Assembly: GCA_933207985.1 (NCBI GenBank)
Contig: OW240912.1
Location: 204,730,240-204,794,239, forward strand
Direction of reading: 5' to 3'
Origin: Pelobates cultripes
Taxonomy: Eukaryota > Chordata > Amphibia > Anura > Pelobatidae
Length of the DNA: 64,000 nucleotides
Numbering within the stretch: the first letter of the stretch is position 1; the number at the start of each line of letters is the position of its first letter. The notes beneath the pieces are model-generated. The model searched no databases. It saw nothing but the letters and a program-made list of their open reading frames with translations, and was not told where the DNA came from. The translations under genes were made by a program, and so were the position numbers. Shown one piece after another: positions 46,985 through 59,549 of the stretch.

Positions 46985-47600
46985 ACATACACACATACAT
47001 ATACTGCTGTTTGTGTGTGTGTGTGTGCTGTTAGTGAGCTGTGTGAGGGTGCTGTGTGTGTAAGGGTGCTGTGTGTGTGTGTGTGTGTGTGAGGGTGCTG
47101 TTAGTGTGATGTGTGTGTGAGGGTGTTGGTAGTGTGCTATGTGGGTGATGGTGCTGGTAGTGTGCTGTGTGTGAGGGTGCGGTTTGTGTGTGAGGGTGCT
47201 GGTAGTGTGCTGTGTGTGAGGGTGTTTGTGTATGTGTGTTAGGGTCCTGTTAGTGTGATGTGTGTGTGAGGGTGCTGTTTGTGTGATATGTGTGTGTGAG
47301 GGTGCTGTTTGTGTCGTTTATTTGTGAGGGTGCTGTTAGTGTGCTGTGTGTGTGTGCTGTTTGTGTGAGGGTGCTATGTGTTTGTGTGAGGGTGCTGTTA
47401 GTGTGCTGTGTGTGTGTGAGGATGCTCTGTGTGTGAGGTTGCTGTATGTGTGCTATGTGTGTGGGTGATGTATGTGTGTGGGTTCTGTTTGTGTGAGGGT
47501 GCTGTTTGTGTGCTGTGTATGTGAGGGTGCTGTGTGTGCGCGCTGTTTGTGTTAGGGTGCTGTATGTGTGTAGGTGCTGTATGTGTGGAGGGATTGTGAA
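46985..47600. repeat. GTGTGTGAGGGTGCTG minisatellite
   Basis: Irregular repeats of GTGTG(A/C)GGGTGCTGT and GTGTGCTGTGTGTGTG over about 600 bp, T/G-rich on this strand. Unit lengths vary, so slippage and recombination are likely. Confidence 0.9.
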
Positions 47601-47930
47601 GGTGGGGGCAGATTAGAAAATAACCCCCCTCCCTTCTTACCTTATGGGGGGATCCTTGCTGTCCAAGGGAGAGTGAACTCTAGCCGCGGCAATGCTCAGA
47701 TCTCGCGAGAAGAACCTGGCAGAGCTTCTGTCTAGAGCTCCCCAGGTCCTCTGCTGCCTCCCTCCATGCTGCTGTGGGCTGGTGAGGTAGATCTTTGATC
47801 TCCCTGCCGGCCCATGGAGGCTTAGAGCAGAGCCGGCACTCAGATAGCGCCAGCTCTGCATGATCCGACAGGTGAGATCTGGAGATCCCCACCCCCAAAT
47901 TCCCACCCCCCAAAAAAAATAATATACACT

Positions 47931-47938
<8 letters not shown>

Positions 47939-47983
<45 letters not shown>

Positions 47984-48270
47984 GTACACACACACATACT
48001 CAGACACACACTCACAGACACATATATTCACAGACACACATACACACTTACAGACACATACACTCGCAGACACACACACATACATTCACAGATACATATA
48101 CACACACACACAGACACACACACTTACAGGCACACACACATACATTCACAGACACACTTACAGACACATACACTCACAGACACACACATACATTCACAGA
48201 CACACACATACACACACTTACAGGCATACACACATACATTCACAGACACACACACATACACACACACACA
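47939..48270. repeat. (TA)n followed by ACACACATACATTCACAGAC minisatellite
   Basis: About 22 TA units are followed by a C/A-rich array with units like CACTTACAGACACATACA and CACACATACATTCACAGA. The long frames spanning it in several registers translate to T/H/Y repeats and are not genes. Confidence 0.92.
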
Positions 48271-48886
48271 GCGCGGGCTGTCTGCTGTAGCTAGGAGCCG
48301 GAATATGATATTATATTCCAGCTCCCGCCATCAGCAACCGGCGCGCGGCGAGAGGGAGCAGAGAGCACACAGCTCCCTCGCCGCTTATTGTATGGAGATA
48401 GGTGCCCGACCGGAGAGGGGAGGGGGGTGTCCATCACCTCTTGCTTCCCCTGTCATGACAGGGAGAACACGGGGGGGAGGAGGAGGGCATTTGGGGGAGG
48501 CAGAGTGCCTGCAGGAACAGCGGGAACGGTGTTCCCACCCGTTCCTGCAGGACTCACAGGCGTGCCGCAGGGATTAGGGTGTGCCCAGGCACACCCGGCA
48601 CACCCTGTGCGCACGCCTATGCTCTCATCACTTGTGTTTTAGTGAGAGAGGGAGAGAGATCTGTGTTTTGGGTAGAGATTTAGGTAGGTTTAGGTAGGGA
48701 TTTGTAAAATTGTGAGACCCAAAGGTTCTGTTCAGAGCCATTAACCCCTATCTTGCCAGTGATCACTATAACCACTGGCTCTTGCACAGCAGTACTTTTT
48801 TGCTGTCTGTGCATTTTTTTGGGGGTAAATTTTTTTTTAGTGGTTTATTTTTTGGTGACAGATCACTAAATAAAGTGATTGTGATC

Positions 48887-50560
48887 ATGTCACAGAGATT
48901 GTATAGCGCTAAGGAGGCAAATGCCATCCTTGCGTTAGAGTCTGACTCGTCTACTTCTGACTCCGACCCTGATTTTGACCTTTCCAGGTGCTCAGATACA
49001 TCACTAAATACAGTGTCTGCTGCTAGTGATGTATCTAGTTATGATGTATCTGTGGCTGCTAGTCTCCCAGCCCGAAGGAGACGTACTGCTGAGGAGTGAG
49101 TAGTGCCTCATCGCCAGAGGCCAGATATCTCACCCTTCACTGCAAATCCTGGCATCAATGTGGATGTCGCAGGATTTAGCCCTCAGCAGTTTATGGAGGT
49201 GTTTCTTGGCGATGATGTATTGAGGAACATTGTCGCCCAAACTAATTTATATGCCCATCAGTTCCGTGCTTCTAAGACTGAGTCTTTTTTGGCAAAGCAG
49301 CAATGGGCCCCCATCAATGTGCCAGAATTTAAAAAAAAAAATGTGGGCATTGACTATGCTGATGGGCATCATAAAGAAGCCCTCCATCTGCTCCTACTGG
49401 AGTATTAGCCCCATCTGCTCTAGCCCCCATTTGCTCCCAATGTATGTCGAGGAAGAGGGATGAAATGATTCTACAGTTCATGCACTTCAGCGACAACAGC
49501 CTGTGCCCCCCTAAGACGCATCCCCAGTTTGACTGTCTGTATAAAATCCGCCCCCTGAGAGGCTTAAACACCTGAAAGGAATATATGTGTGGATGAATCC
49601 CTGATAAAGTATAAGAGAAGACTGGGATTTAAGCAGTATATTCCTTCCAAGCGCTCCAGGTATGGTGTAAAGGTGTATAAGCTCTTTGAAAGCGAGACTG
49701 GGTATACTCCGGCCTTCCGGGTATAGGAGGGAAAGGATACCCACCTTGACCCTCCAGGTTGCCCAGAACATATGGGAACCAGTGGCAAAATTGTCTGGGA
49801 CCTGATATTCCCCCTGATGAACAAAGGGTACTAATTTTTATACAAGTGTCCGTTTGATCAAGCTACTGTATTGTTTTGATACAGTAGCTTGAGGTACAAT
49901 AAAAAAGAACCGCGCAAGTTTCCCAGGACAACAACTTGTACGTACCCAGCTACGAAGGGGGAAGACCTCAGCTCTGCGCCAAGAGGAGCTGCTGGCAGTT
50001 AAGTACAGAGACAAGAAGGATGAGTACCTTCTTACCACCATCGACACTGAGAGGACTGTGGAGGTCTCTGTACTTTGCAGAGCTGAGAGCACAAGGAAGC
50101 CAGTGTGCATCAAGGCCTATAACCGGCATATGAGGAGGGTTGATCTGGTAGATCAGCTACTGCAGGCCTACCTAAATATACGGAAGACAAGGGCTTGGTA
50201 CAAAAAGGTTCCAATCTTCTTAATGTAGATTGCAACCCACAACGCTTTTTTGTTGTGCAAAAAAGCAAACCCCGGAATGCAACTGAATTTTTTACAGTTT
50301 CAGCTCCAGATCATTTCATGGATTTTGTACCGTGATGCACCTGCTTCCCGGGCGGTGATGGGAGAGAGCAGAGTTGAGGCTACACATTTTATTTTTAAAA
50401 TCCCCACACTGCTGCAAAGCAGAATCCACAAAAAAGATGTAGAGTCTGTTTTAAGAGGGAGACGAGAAAAGATACCATATATTACTGTCCTGATTGCCCT
50501 GGACTGCCTGGACTGCCTGGACTCTGCTTCAAACTATACCACACACTGGTCCATTTCTAA
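48887..50560 (+). pseudogene. Broken piggyBac transposase
   Basis: The frame opens MSQRLYSAKEANAILALESD with an acidic N-terminus typical of piggyBac transposases, and meets an in-frame TGA at 49097. It continues PFTANPGINVDVAGFSPQQF and QTNLYAHQF (49103-49408), then shifts frame at MSRKRDEMILQFMHFSDN (about 49445). Next come VDES-type sequence and FKQYIPSKRSRYGVKVYKLF, and then DPPGCPEHMGTSGKIVWDL. The block with the second catalytic aspartate (the Y-x-D-N-F/Y-x-S region) is missing, replaced by a short palindromic piece near 49860-49895. The end keeps KKANPGM, GESR and a cysteine-rich YYCPDCPG tail with a duplicated GLPGLPG. Multiple stops, frameshifts and a deletion make it non-functional. 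Confidence 0.88.
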
Positions 50561-52378
50561 TTTTCTTTTAACATTTGCCGTTCAGTTTTTTTTTTTTTGG
50601 TTACGTTTATCCTATGTATGGGGGGGCATAGGTGTACTCAGGAGGCCTTGCAGAAAACAAACTGGAGTGTTTTCTTGCAATAACCAACAACAGGCTCTTC
50701 TAAATCACAGTCAAATAACAATGTGGGTAAAAATTTTAACTGAAAAGTTACCACCACACACTTTCTCCAATTTTGTAGGCTAAAACGGTTGCATCAAAGG
50801 CATCAATGCACTCCATATATAATACCATGGGGTGTCTACATTTCAAATATATACACTTTTATGGCAATAAATAAAACTGGGGTACGTGATATGCCCCAAA
50901 CTAAAGATAGGCCTATCAGAAGAAATACTCTCAATTTAATTACAAGTCATACAATTTTAACTGAACCTTCCCAAAACCCTGGCAAACCTACGCATGGGTG
51001 GCATGGTTGTATTCAGGAGGCCTTGCAGAAAACAACCTGAAGTGTTTTCTTGCAATAACCAACAACAGCCTCTCCTAAATCACACACAAATGTGTGTGTA
51101 AAGATGAAAATTAAAAAATTACCACCGCACATTTTCTCCAATTTTTTGACTAAAACGATTGCATCAAAGGCATCAAAACACTCCATATACAATGCCATGG
51201 GGTGTCAACTTTACAAATATATCCACGTTTATGGAAAGAAAATAAATTGGGATATCTACAAAGGTCCCCAAAAAGAAGATAGGCAAAGAAGGTATTTGAA
51301 AAACACGTCAGAAGTTTGGCATTGCACCCCCTAAACAACCCAACAAACCTAGGGTGTCTACCTCTCAAAAATATATGGTTTGATGGGAGTAATTTACATT
51401 GGCCGGCTTAAAAAATGTCCCAAATAGGACATGGGTGCATGATGACCAGCTGTGAAAATTCCAAGTTGAAAAACTGGAATTTGTACCCTCCAAATAAGAT
51501 CTTTTAGCCCCCAACACACCTGTACATGAGTGGTATCACTGTACTCGGGAGATGGTGCTGAACACATATTGGGGTGTTCTTTGGATGTAACCCTTAAAGT
51601 TCTCAGTACATGTATTCTTAAATTGCTGTGTGTGTCAACAAAATCACCAATTATTATTTTTTCATTTTTTTTGGCATAGATTGGTGCTAAAATGGTTGCA
51701 TGAAAAGAGTCAAAATACTGCACGTTTAATACCTTAGGTTGTCTTCTTTTAAAAAATATATACATGTGAAGGGTTATTCAGGGATTCCTGACAGATATCA
51801 GCGTTAATTTAAAAAAAAAAAGTTTGGAAATAGCAAAGTGCTACTTGTACTTATAGCCCTATAACTTGCAAAAAGAACATGTTAACATTGGGCATTTCTA
51901 AACCCAGGACAACATTTAGAAACTATTTAGCACGGGTGTTTTTTTGGCGGTTGTTAATGCATAACAGATTTTGGGGGTCATAGTTAGAAAAAGTGTGTTT
52001 TTCAAAAATAATTCATCATATTTTATAGTAAATTATATGATTTGATGAAAATAATGGTATCTTTAGAAAGACCATTTAATGGCGAGAAAAACGGTATATA
52101 ATATGTATGGGTACAATAAATGAGTAAGAGGAAAATTACAGCTAAACACAAACACTGCAGATATGTATAAACAGCCCTGGTCCCAAACAGTAAGAAAATT
52201 GAAAAATGGTCTGGTCACTAAGGGGTTAAACAGCTACACTGACTCCTTATACAGACAGACAGACACACATGTGCGCACTCACTTCAAACATATATACCTC
52301 TCAAAGGCATTCACATATAAACATAGCTAAATAGTCACACCCACATACATGCATATCTAATTAGCCAAACACACACAC

Positions 52379-52384
<6 letters not shown>

Positions 52385-52419
<35 letters not shown>
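52385..52419. repeat. (TA)n microsatellite
   Basis: About 17 TA units following a short CACA run. Confidence 0.95.
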
Positions 52420-52421
<2 letters not shown>

Positions 52422-52429
52422 GTAAATGG

Positions 52430-54391
52430 TTTAATTAGCTCGAAATATATATATTTGGTCATGCAGTGTTGTATGACTTTTTGACATTAAACTTATTCTA
52501 GCATTCTGATTACAGTTTGCCTGTGCCTTACCCAATCTTATTCTTCTTACACAGCTGTTTCACTTAATAGTCGTGCTGTGTATATATTATGTTAATGGTC
52601 ATTAGAACCTATCTGGTATAATAGCTTGATCAAACACCTGATTACATTCTTACAAAATCACTGACTTTGTGCAGGTATACCTAGAAGATTTCATGCTGTT
52701 TTGAAGGCAAAGGTAGTCAGATCAAATAGTGATTTTCTTTAGATTTTTTTTTTTTTTTATTCACTTTGCATTTTGTTAAATGATAAATATAAACTATTAA
52801 GATGTCAATTTTTGATAGCATTTTAACTTTACAGGATTTATCACACCTGTCTAAAACTTTCATAGATGTGTATATCTAATTAGCCACATACTTAACTATA
52901 CCTGATTCCTCATATACAACCTTATATATATTGCACATAGCTAACTAGCCATACAATAATACAGATCTGATTAGTTCTTTTACCTGACCACCCATCTCTG
53001 TTGCATGGGAGAATGGATTTTGGGAGAAGAGGTCCAGGGTATGCATGGAATAGACTGAATTACTAGTCAAAGTAACCAATGGACAGAACTGCCAGCACTC
53101 AACTTGTCCTGATAAATTACACTACACTGGCAGTAGTTTCACAAAGAGCCGTTTGGTGGCTCTGGTGCTCGAGGTGTTGAAAAGGGACCTCCTGAACACG
53201 ATAAATCCTAACCTGATAATTAATAACTAGGAACACACGAGTACTGATCTATTTCTACATTTATTGATATTTTGAGAGCTAAGTTATTACTGATCCCCTA
53301 TTATGTGCTGTATTTCAGTATCAAGTAGAGATTTTTCATATTAATTAAGCAGCGGACATGTTATTGTTTATTTACATTTACTATAAAGTATAGAAATAAT
53401 ATTGTTAAAAATTGTGTGTTTTTATAATTCTGTTATGCATGATTTGATTGAGAACATCATGCATTATAATTCATGTTGCTTTATTCCTAAGAAAATGATT
53501 ACGATATATTATATCTTCTTTTCTCTTATGTAGCCTGAGCTTTATTTTATATCTCAGCAAAATAAATATCAAAAGTTTAAACATATTGCTAAATTCTGTT
53601 TTCAACGATTTGCAATGTAAATGGTTTAATTAGCTCCAACTGTGCTGCCTTCTGCTCCGAACTCAGAGGACATCAGTAATTGGACCCAAGTTCATTTTCA
53701 TTTTGGAGAAACAGCTCTGTGGCAATAACCAGAAAGTGGAGCTCTGTGTTCAATATGAACGCGAGTGAGTGTGCTAGGAAGCTATATTCTTTACAGTGAC
53801 CATAAAGCCTGATCATAAATGTAATTTTTAAAAGCTAGATTTACTACTTCCACACTTGCTAAACCACAGGTTATAAAGCTAGGGTATCTATCACAGGGCT
53901 ATTTTCTAACATTGAATTTTAGCACTGAACTGGAATCAGTGAGAAAAATGACTGGCTACATATTTTCACCATGCATCTTTCATACATTATGTTCCCCCTA
54001 TGTATGGTGTTCTGCTATGTATTATGTTTGACTATGTATTATATTCCATTATCCATGAAGGTCCGCTATGATTTTACATTATGTTGTGACGCTTATTACT
54101 CTACCTGAGATTAGGTGGATGCTCTATTGAGAGTAACGGTATGTAAAAAGAGCTTTATAGGGGAAGTTCTAAAAGTGGAGCATTTAGTAGGAATGTTGAT
54201 TTCCATATAAATGTATCCATGTTTAAATAGGGTCTCAGAATTATTCTTTACAGTACTTGCCTCTTGTAGCTGTTGGGATTAAGATGGTTGAATAGCAGGT
54301 TAAAGCACACCAGAGGTTCATTTTCAACGTTCCTGTATTGTGGGTAGTGTTAGCTATATGTTGATTCTATGATATTTTTATGTTCTTACAG
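52430..54391 (+). other. col16a1: Intron sequence, no gene seen
   Basis: AT-rich intron DNA before exon 14. TGTAAATGGTTTAATTAGCT occurs twice (about 52421 and 53616), a short dispersed direct repeat. I see no exon-like Gly-X-Y sequence. Confidence 0.5.
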
Positions 54392-54499
54392 GGCGAGTCC
54401 TGCACTTTTTGCGAGCCATCCTTGGCTTCCATTAGAAAGATTCCAGGCGTACTGAAAGGAGAACCCGGTGAACCTGGAGTTGGACAGCCTGGACCTCAG
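54392..54499 (+). CDS. col16a1: col16a1 exon 14: GESCTFCEPSL module
   Basis: 108 nt between GTTCTTACAG and GTTACTGA, 36 codons. It begins GESCTFCEPSLASI, resumes the helix at LKGEPGEPG and ends GVGQPGPQ with the G-x-G interruption. It has the same architecture as exons 11 and 18. The donor GTTACT is weak by consensus. Confidence 0.92.
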
Positions 54500-54739
54500 G
54501 TTACTGACATTTTCATTTCTGTCCCCTACGTGAAAAGTTTCATTTTTATAACACGGCTGTAAAGAATGAAAACCCTTTCTAAGGGTTTCCATGCCTATTA
54601 TTATTCTTCAGTAAACAAATTATGTCCTAACCAAACAATACTTAGCGGTATTATTCTATGCTAGTGATTTTTTTTTGCGAGTTAAACAGCAATACTATTT
54701 GTTGTGTAAAGTTGCTGGATGATGTCTATAGCTACTGGA

Positions 54740-54962
54740 TTCCAATGCTTTCCTGAAAGCATTGTGATTGGCTTACAACACCACTTCTGATGATGTCGGC
54801 CAAGCAGGCAGATCAAGGACACAGCCAGCAGCAGACTGGAATAGAAGTAAGATTTTAGTATATTTAGGGGAGGAAGAGAGGCCAGGGGGGCTAGATGTTG
54901 GTTTTAACATTATAGGGTCAGGAATACATGTTTGTGTTACTGACCCTATAGTGTACGTTTTA
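54740..54962. mobile_element. Miniature-element fragment
   Basis: It ends with a palindromic ATAGGGTCAGGAATACATG..TACTGACCCTATAGTG. The family is shared with 17190-17440 in inverse orientation. It is non-coding. Confidence 0.55.
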
Positions 54963-55369
54963 TGAGTGGGCCATCTTTGTGGGCATGCTCACCTTCTGAA
55001 GGGTTGTCAGTCTTATCTCAAACTCACTATGATGACATACAGCCTCCCAGCTGACCCCCACAATCCAGGATTATGCAGGGATCGTTACTGAAGCTTTCTC
55101 TGCATGTTCCTAGTGCCCGCTGCACAGACAAATACATCTAATGATGCGCATGTGCTACCTGGAGACAGTTTCCTGGTGTCCCTGGATGTGGGACACCAGA
55201 GCATTAAATTGGGATGGTGGGACACAACTGCCAAATTAGGACTGTCCTACTAAATGCGGGCAGTAGGGAGCCCTGCATCTAGAGTCAATGAATTATGCCT
55301 ACATCGACCCTGTGGGTTATTTGCAAGATCATGATTCACCGGAATCCCATTAAGAAAGCATTGACTAAT

Positions 55370-55623
55370 GCTTTGCTATGGGGAAATCCTAATCCGAGCA
55401 CGGCCATTGCCACGCATGCGCATTAGGTCTCCCCCGCCAGCTGACGTCGCAAGGGAGGAGCGTGGGCAGAGCTTGACCCAGCGCCAAGGGACAACGGCGC
55501 TTGATTCAGGTAAGTGACTGAAGAGGTTTTAACGACTTCAGCACCGCGGGGAGGGAGGCACTGTAGGAACCTATAGTGTCAGGAAAACGACTTTGTTTTC
55601 CTGGCACTATAGAATCCCTTTAA
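55370..55623. mobile_element. TTAA-type miniature element, truncated
   Basis: It has the AGTGTCAGGAAAACGACTTT..GTTTTCCTGGCACTATAG inverted block and ends CCCTTTAA, with the CATGCGCATTAGG core of the 7648-8123 relatives. The left end is not clear. Confidence 0.6.
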
Positions 55624-56383
55624 CACTTCATTTGCTGATTTTAATCAAGGGACCTACAGAGGCTAATACTAAACTGAAAGAAAAAAAAAGAATTTTCAAA
55701 GGTTTGCAGTAACACTTTAAGGTTCTAAGACAATACATTTATAGTGGATCAACTGTAAAACAATTGCTCTTACGTTTACAATGCCCGAATGGGCTTTATT
55801 AGGAAGGTCCCCACTGCTCTTTTAATCCAGCAAATAAACCAGAAATTTACATGTAATCCAGCACTGGACAAAGCTCTCTGACCTAGTTTCCATGTCCATG
55901 TCGATATTATTGCTGCCTGCATGTGATTCAATCAAATGCTTGTCCTAGAGTGCTCTAAGCCTGGAGAGAAGAGGTTGTTCAGGGGAAGGAAGGAGGGAAA
56001 TAAAAATAAATAAAAACTTTGAACAGGAGAAGTTATATGCACTGATGGGAAGGATGGAAGATCACCACTTCCACTTGCAGGTAATGCCAGAAGGTAGAAG
56101 CTCAGTACGTCTATTGCCAGCTAACTGCAGATTATTCTGTAGAAACGGTGAACGCACAGACTCCTACCACCATGACCACTACTAAAAGCAGAAGTTAATT
56201 GGTGTAACCATTTAAAGATACTGCACAATTTTAAACTCTGCCAGTGCCAATGATTACTTCAGTTTATCAATTAAAATCAGCAAAATAACTAAATAAATAA
56301 CTGTGCATTGAAATTTGCAGAAACAGCTAACTTTGTGTCAGGAGTACCCAAACTATATAGTTCCACTATTGTGTCTCACAAAC

Positions 56384-57156
56384 TTGTTTTCCTGGCACTA
56401 TAGCTTCCCCCTCCCTTGCGGACCCCAAGAAGGGGTTAAAAAACCTGCAGTCCCTTACCTCAGTCCAGCACCTAGGTCCCACGGCACTGGCTCAGATCCC
56501 TTCTCTCCTCCACCTCCAACCGCAGCTGGTGGGGGAGACCTAATGTGCATACACAGCAATGACTGCGCTCGCATTAGGATTTCCCTATAGGAAAGCCTTA
56601 TTGAACACTTTCATATGAGGATTCTGTTGATGCTGGATGTCCTCATGCATAGCATGAGGATGTCCAGCGTCAGTTAGGCGGCCAAAAGTCCTTCTAGTGG
56701 CTTTCTGGTAGACAGCCACTGGAGGTGAAGTTAACCCTAGCAGGTAATTATTTCTTAAAAACTGCAATAATTACCTGCTATTGGTTAACGGACCTGGGAC
56801 AGTGCACCAGTGGTGTATTTTGGATTTGTGCTTCCCTAGGCACGACTAAATTCGTGCACCCCCAAAATCTAAATTTGCCCCCCCAATTCGTGTCAAGGCC
56901 ACTTTTTTGACTGACAGACACATGCCCTCATTGATACATGCACTGATATACACTCACTGATAGATACACAGTCATTGGCACACACATTCAGTCATAAGCA
57001 CACACTGTTTAACCCTTCCCCTCCCCCCCCAACTCCCTCCTGGAAAGTGCCGCCCTAGGCAAATGCCTTGTTTGCCTTGTGGTAAATACATCCCTGCAGT
57101 GCACCCAGACCATTTAATGAGCTGAATATGTCTAGGAGCCTATATTGTCCCTTTAA
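56384..57156. mobile_element. TTAA-type miniature element interrupted by a hAT element
   Basis: It starts in GTTTTCCTGGCACTATAG, carries the CTATAGGAAAGCCTTATTGA and ATTAGGATTTCCC blocks and an inverted AGGTAATTATT pair, and ends TATTGTCCCTTTAA. It is the same superfamily as 7648-8123 in inverse orientation. A 289-bp hAT-type element (56808-57096) splits it near its right end. Confidence 0.65.
56808..57096. mobile_element. hAT-type miniature element with 8-bp TSD
   Basis: The ends CAGTGGTGTATTTTGG and the complement of CAGGGATGTATTTACC lie between direct repeats CAGTGCAC (56800-56807 and 57097-57104). Internal CCCTAGGCA blocks (56836 and 57051) also pair. It is non-coding. Confidence 0.85.
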
Positions 57157-57159
57157 CCT

Positions 57160-58571
57160 ATACAGATAGATAGATAAATTGCCAGTATATGCATAAATTG
57201 TTTTTATTATACTGGGCTTAACATTTCAACATTTGGCAAGTCCTATGCTACTTATCAGGCCTAAAGCTTACTCGTCATGGTTGATCTACCCCTGCAGTAA
57301 GAGCAAATCTTGTGTTTAAACTTCAGAGTGCTTCAGAGTGAGTTATGCATTTGGGAAGTAATCAAACAAATTTTCCAACCAACCATTGTAACAGTGAAAA
57401 CCTGGCAGGTGGAAGAAGAGTAAGAGGATAATGTGGTTCATATTTACCTATTATAAAAGCATGCAACTGTCCAATCCCCGGTTTTAGACCCACCCCAGAC
57501 CACTGCAGTTATTGGCTGTGCTGCTTCTGGTACAATATGCTGCTTTCAAACAGAAGAGAGGATCCTCATTCTCTCCAGGGCTGAATTCCCACTCATCAAT
57601 GATTATAATATAATATAGCCCTGATTATATTTATGTTGTTACTCGGAAGGTTATTCCACCTTCTACTGCTTTGTATGGGAGTGGATGGGAGTTTTGTTTT
57701 GGATTTTGGCAAGTTGCATTGTATTACAATCAGTTTGCAGAACAAACCTGCATAATGAGTTTATTGTGATTATTGTGATACATATTATGCTCATAGTCAA
57801 TGGTTGGCAATAGAATCTGTTGCACAATACAGTGTCAATTCTTTTTTTCTAGTATGTGTTTTTAGGATAATTATTGGGGCATATTGATCAATATTATTCT
57901 TAAAAGTGACCCAGAAACATTAAATTTCCCCGTAAGGTATCAGATTCAGTGCAGAGTGGTAGAAATGTGTGTAATGATCTTTATCAGGTTATTATTTCAT
58001 AAATGTGTTAAAGCATACCTAACATGATAAAAACAACTTAATTTCTGAATCAAATTTATTTTACACATTGTGCTAACAGAATTACTAGCAAATGTATAGC
58101 TCTCTCTAAAATCAGAAAACAAAATGAAAATTACCCCCTCATATCAATTACTAATGTGTCGGCAGTATTGAGGTAAATAGTCTGTGTCCCTTTAATGTAC
58201 TGGGCTAGAAGTAAAACAGCATTGTGGCTGGCGTCCCCATTCTCAATAGAACATCGTTGAGGGTATATGGGAGTACCAGATGTTCTGCAGTGAGCAGTCA
58301 GGAATCTGTTTAAAGCAGTACATATCGCTGTCCTTTACTCTTTCTTAATGATAAACTGTATAACAGACCTGAAGTTTATGAAAAGAGACTGCAGTCCTAT
58401 AGCTTCCTGCAGATCACATATAAACATGGGCTCACAATTAAGTTGAAGAACATCTGAGCTCCCATGGTCTGTACCTGTCACTCAGGACTATGGTTAATAG
58501 AGTTAACAGCTACCATAATAAGAATTTGTTTTACTAAGTTATAATAATGTGTTCCATCTGCTTTCACACAG
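57160..58571 (+). other. col16a1: Intron sequence, no gene seen
   Basis: AT-rich intron before exon 15, with no recognisable coding sequence or element. Confidence 0.5.
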
Positions 58572-58616
58572 GGAATGCCAGGGGTGCCTGGATTATCCGG
58601 AGTAAGAGGAGATAAG
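58572..58616 (+). CDS. col16a1: col16a1 exon 15: GMPGVPGLSGVRGDK
   Basis: 45 nt between TTCACACAG and GTAATAAT, five perfect triplets. Confidence 0.92.
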
Positions 58617-59251
58617 GTAATAATGTAATATTGTTTTATTTAGAATTCCACAGCACTGAATAATGTTCAACACTATGCGCATTATGCAACATTATCTTTA
58701 AATATTGATACATATTTATGTATTTTTATTATGGTAATCTGTACTTTATTCAGCTTTTTGTGGTTGAAATATACTTTATTTTGATTGACTAACGTTCAAT
58801 AAAAATTATACACAAAAAAAATAATTCCACAGCACTGATCAATATGAATCTTTACCTATGGGAATTTTTGTCTCCCTGTTATTGAGCAGTTGTACTGTAA
58901 ACTTCCTGTTTTTGTCTCCCAGTTATTGAGCAGTTGCACTGTAAACCCCTTCAAGAAAATTCACTCAGTCTATCTATATCTCACAGTACCTTAAAACATG
59001 TCTGGGTCTCACACAGTACATGTAGATAGCTATGTATCCCATATGTCATATACATAGATAGCGATTAATGCTCTAATGCTCTACAGAAGCATAGATATGT
59101 CTCCAACTATACATATATTTCATGACTGTGACTGTCCTCAGGTCTCTATTAATAATCATGTTGTGCTCTCTGTCAGTCTAAATAAACAGCTCTCTTTCAT
59201 AGTGAAGCTGCACAGACATATCTTATTTGTTCTTCTATTTCATTTCTTCAG

Positions 59252-59287
59252 GGGGATCGTGGAATCGAAGGACCAGCTGGGACACCG
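59252..59287 (+). CDS. col16a1: col16a1 exon 16: GDRGIEGPAGTP
   Basis: 36 nt between TTTCTTCAG and GTACGTAT, four perfect triplets. The next exon follows after a 98-bp intron. Confidence 0.92.
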
Positions 59288-59385
59288 GTACGTATGATGT
59301 TGCATTACTTTTTGTCCTTTTATCTGCATTATCGACTCTTTTAAAAGGTCTGATATATTACATAAGCTTTCTCTCTGTCCTGCAG

Positions 59386-59439
59386 GGCGTACCAGGAGAT
59401 CTAGGGAAACCAGGTCCTTCTGGAATCAAAGGAGAGAAG
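59386..59439 (+). CDS. col16a1: col16a1 exon 17: GVPGDLGKPGPSGIKGEK
   Basis: 54 nt between GTCCTGCAG and GTTGAGTG, six perfect triplets. This is the classical 54-nt collagen exon size. Confidence 0.93.
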
Positions 59440-59549
59440 GTTGAGTGAAATAACCTGTTTATTTTATGTTTGTCTGTGTTAAACGTATCTTTTGTGTGTT
59501 TTGGCACGGTCAAGCATGGTCTCTCAGTTTGTGTCCTTCTGTGTTTTAG

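Larger units (their letters stand above)
46907..48621. mobile_element. hAT-type non-autonomous element nested in the piggyBac copy
   Basis: A 1.7-kb insertion flanked by the 8-bp direct repeat CTCTCATC (46899-46906 and 48622-48629), the duplication size of hAT transposons. The ends AATAGGCATGCGCA and TGCGCACGCCTATG are inverted. The ATTAGGGTGTGC blocks just inside also pair. It carries a GTGTGTG-rich minisatellite, a unique G+C-rich part (47600-47880 and 48270-48600) and a TA/CA-rich minisatellite, but no transposase. Confidence 0.85.
46440..52229 (+). mobile_element. piggyBac-type transposon, degraded, with nested insertion
   Basis: A 5.8-kb element with ends TTAACCCCTTCCCGACCG and AAGGGGTTAA, the TTAA borders being the piggyBac target. 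It contains a broken transposase (48887-50560) and a hAT-type element nested at 46907-48621, without which it would be about 4.1 kb. The last ~1.5 kb is non-coding with several internal near-repeats (GCATCAAAGGCATCAA..ACTCCATATA at 50790 and 51160). A related 2-kb element in reverse orientation is at 18983-20941. Confidence 0.85.

Noticed and set aside
47930..48577. Long plus-strand open frames (215, 120 and 118 codons) with T/H/Y repeats
   Set aside because: They are translations of the (TA)n and CACA-type minisatellite in several registers, with no domain and no conservation expected.
50250..50783. 177-codon frame that might be a separate gene
   Set aside because: Its first half is the piggyBac C-terminal region (KKANPGM, GESR). 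The true continuation (YYCPDCPG) is in another frame, so this is a frameshifted relic.
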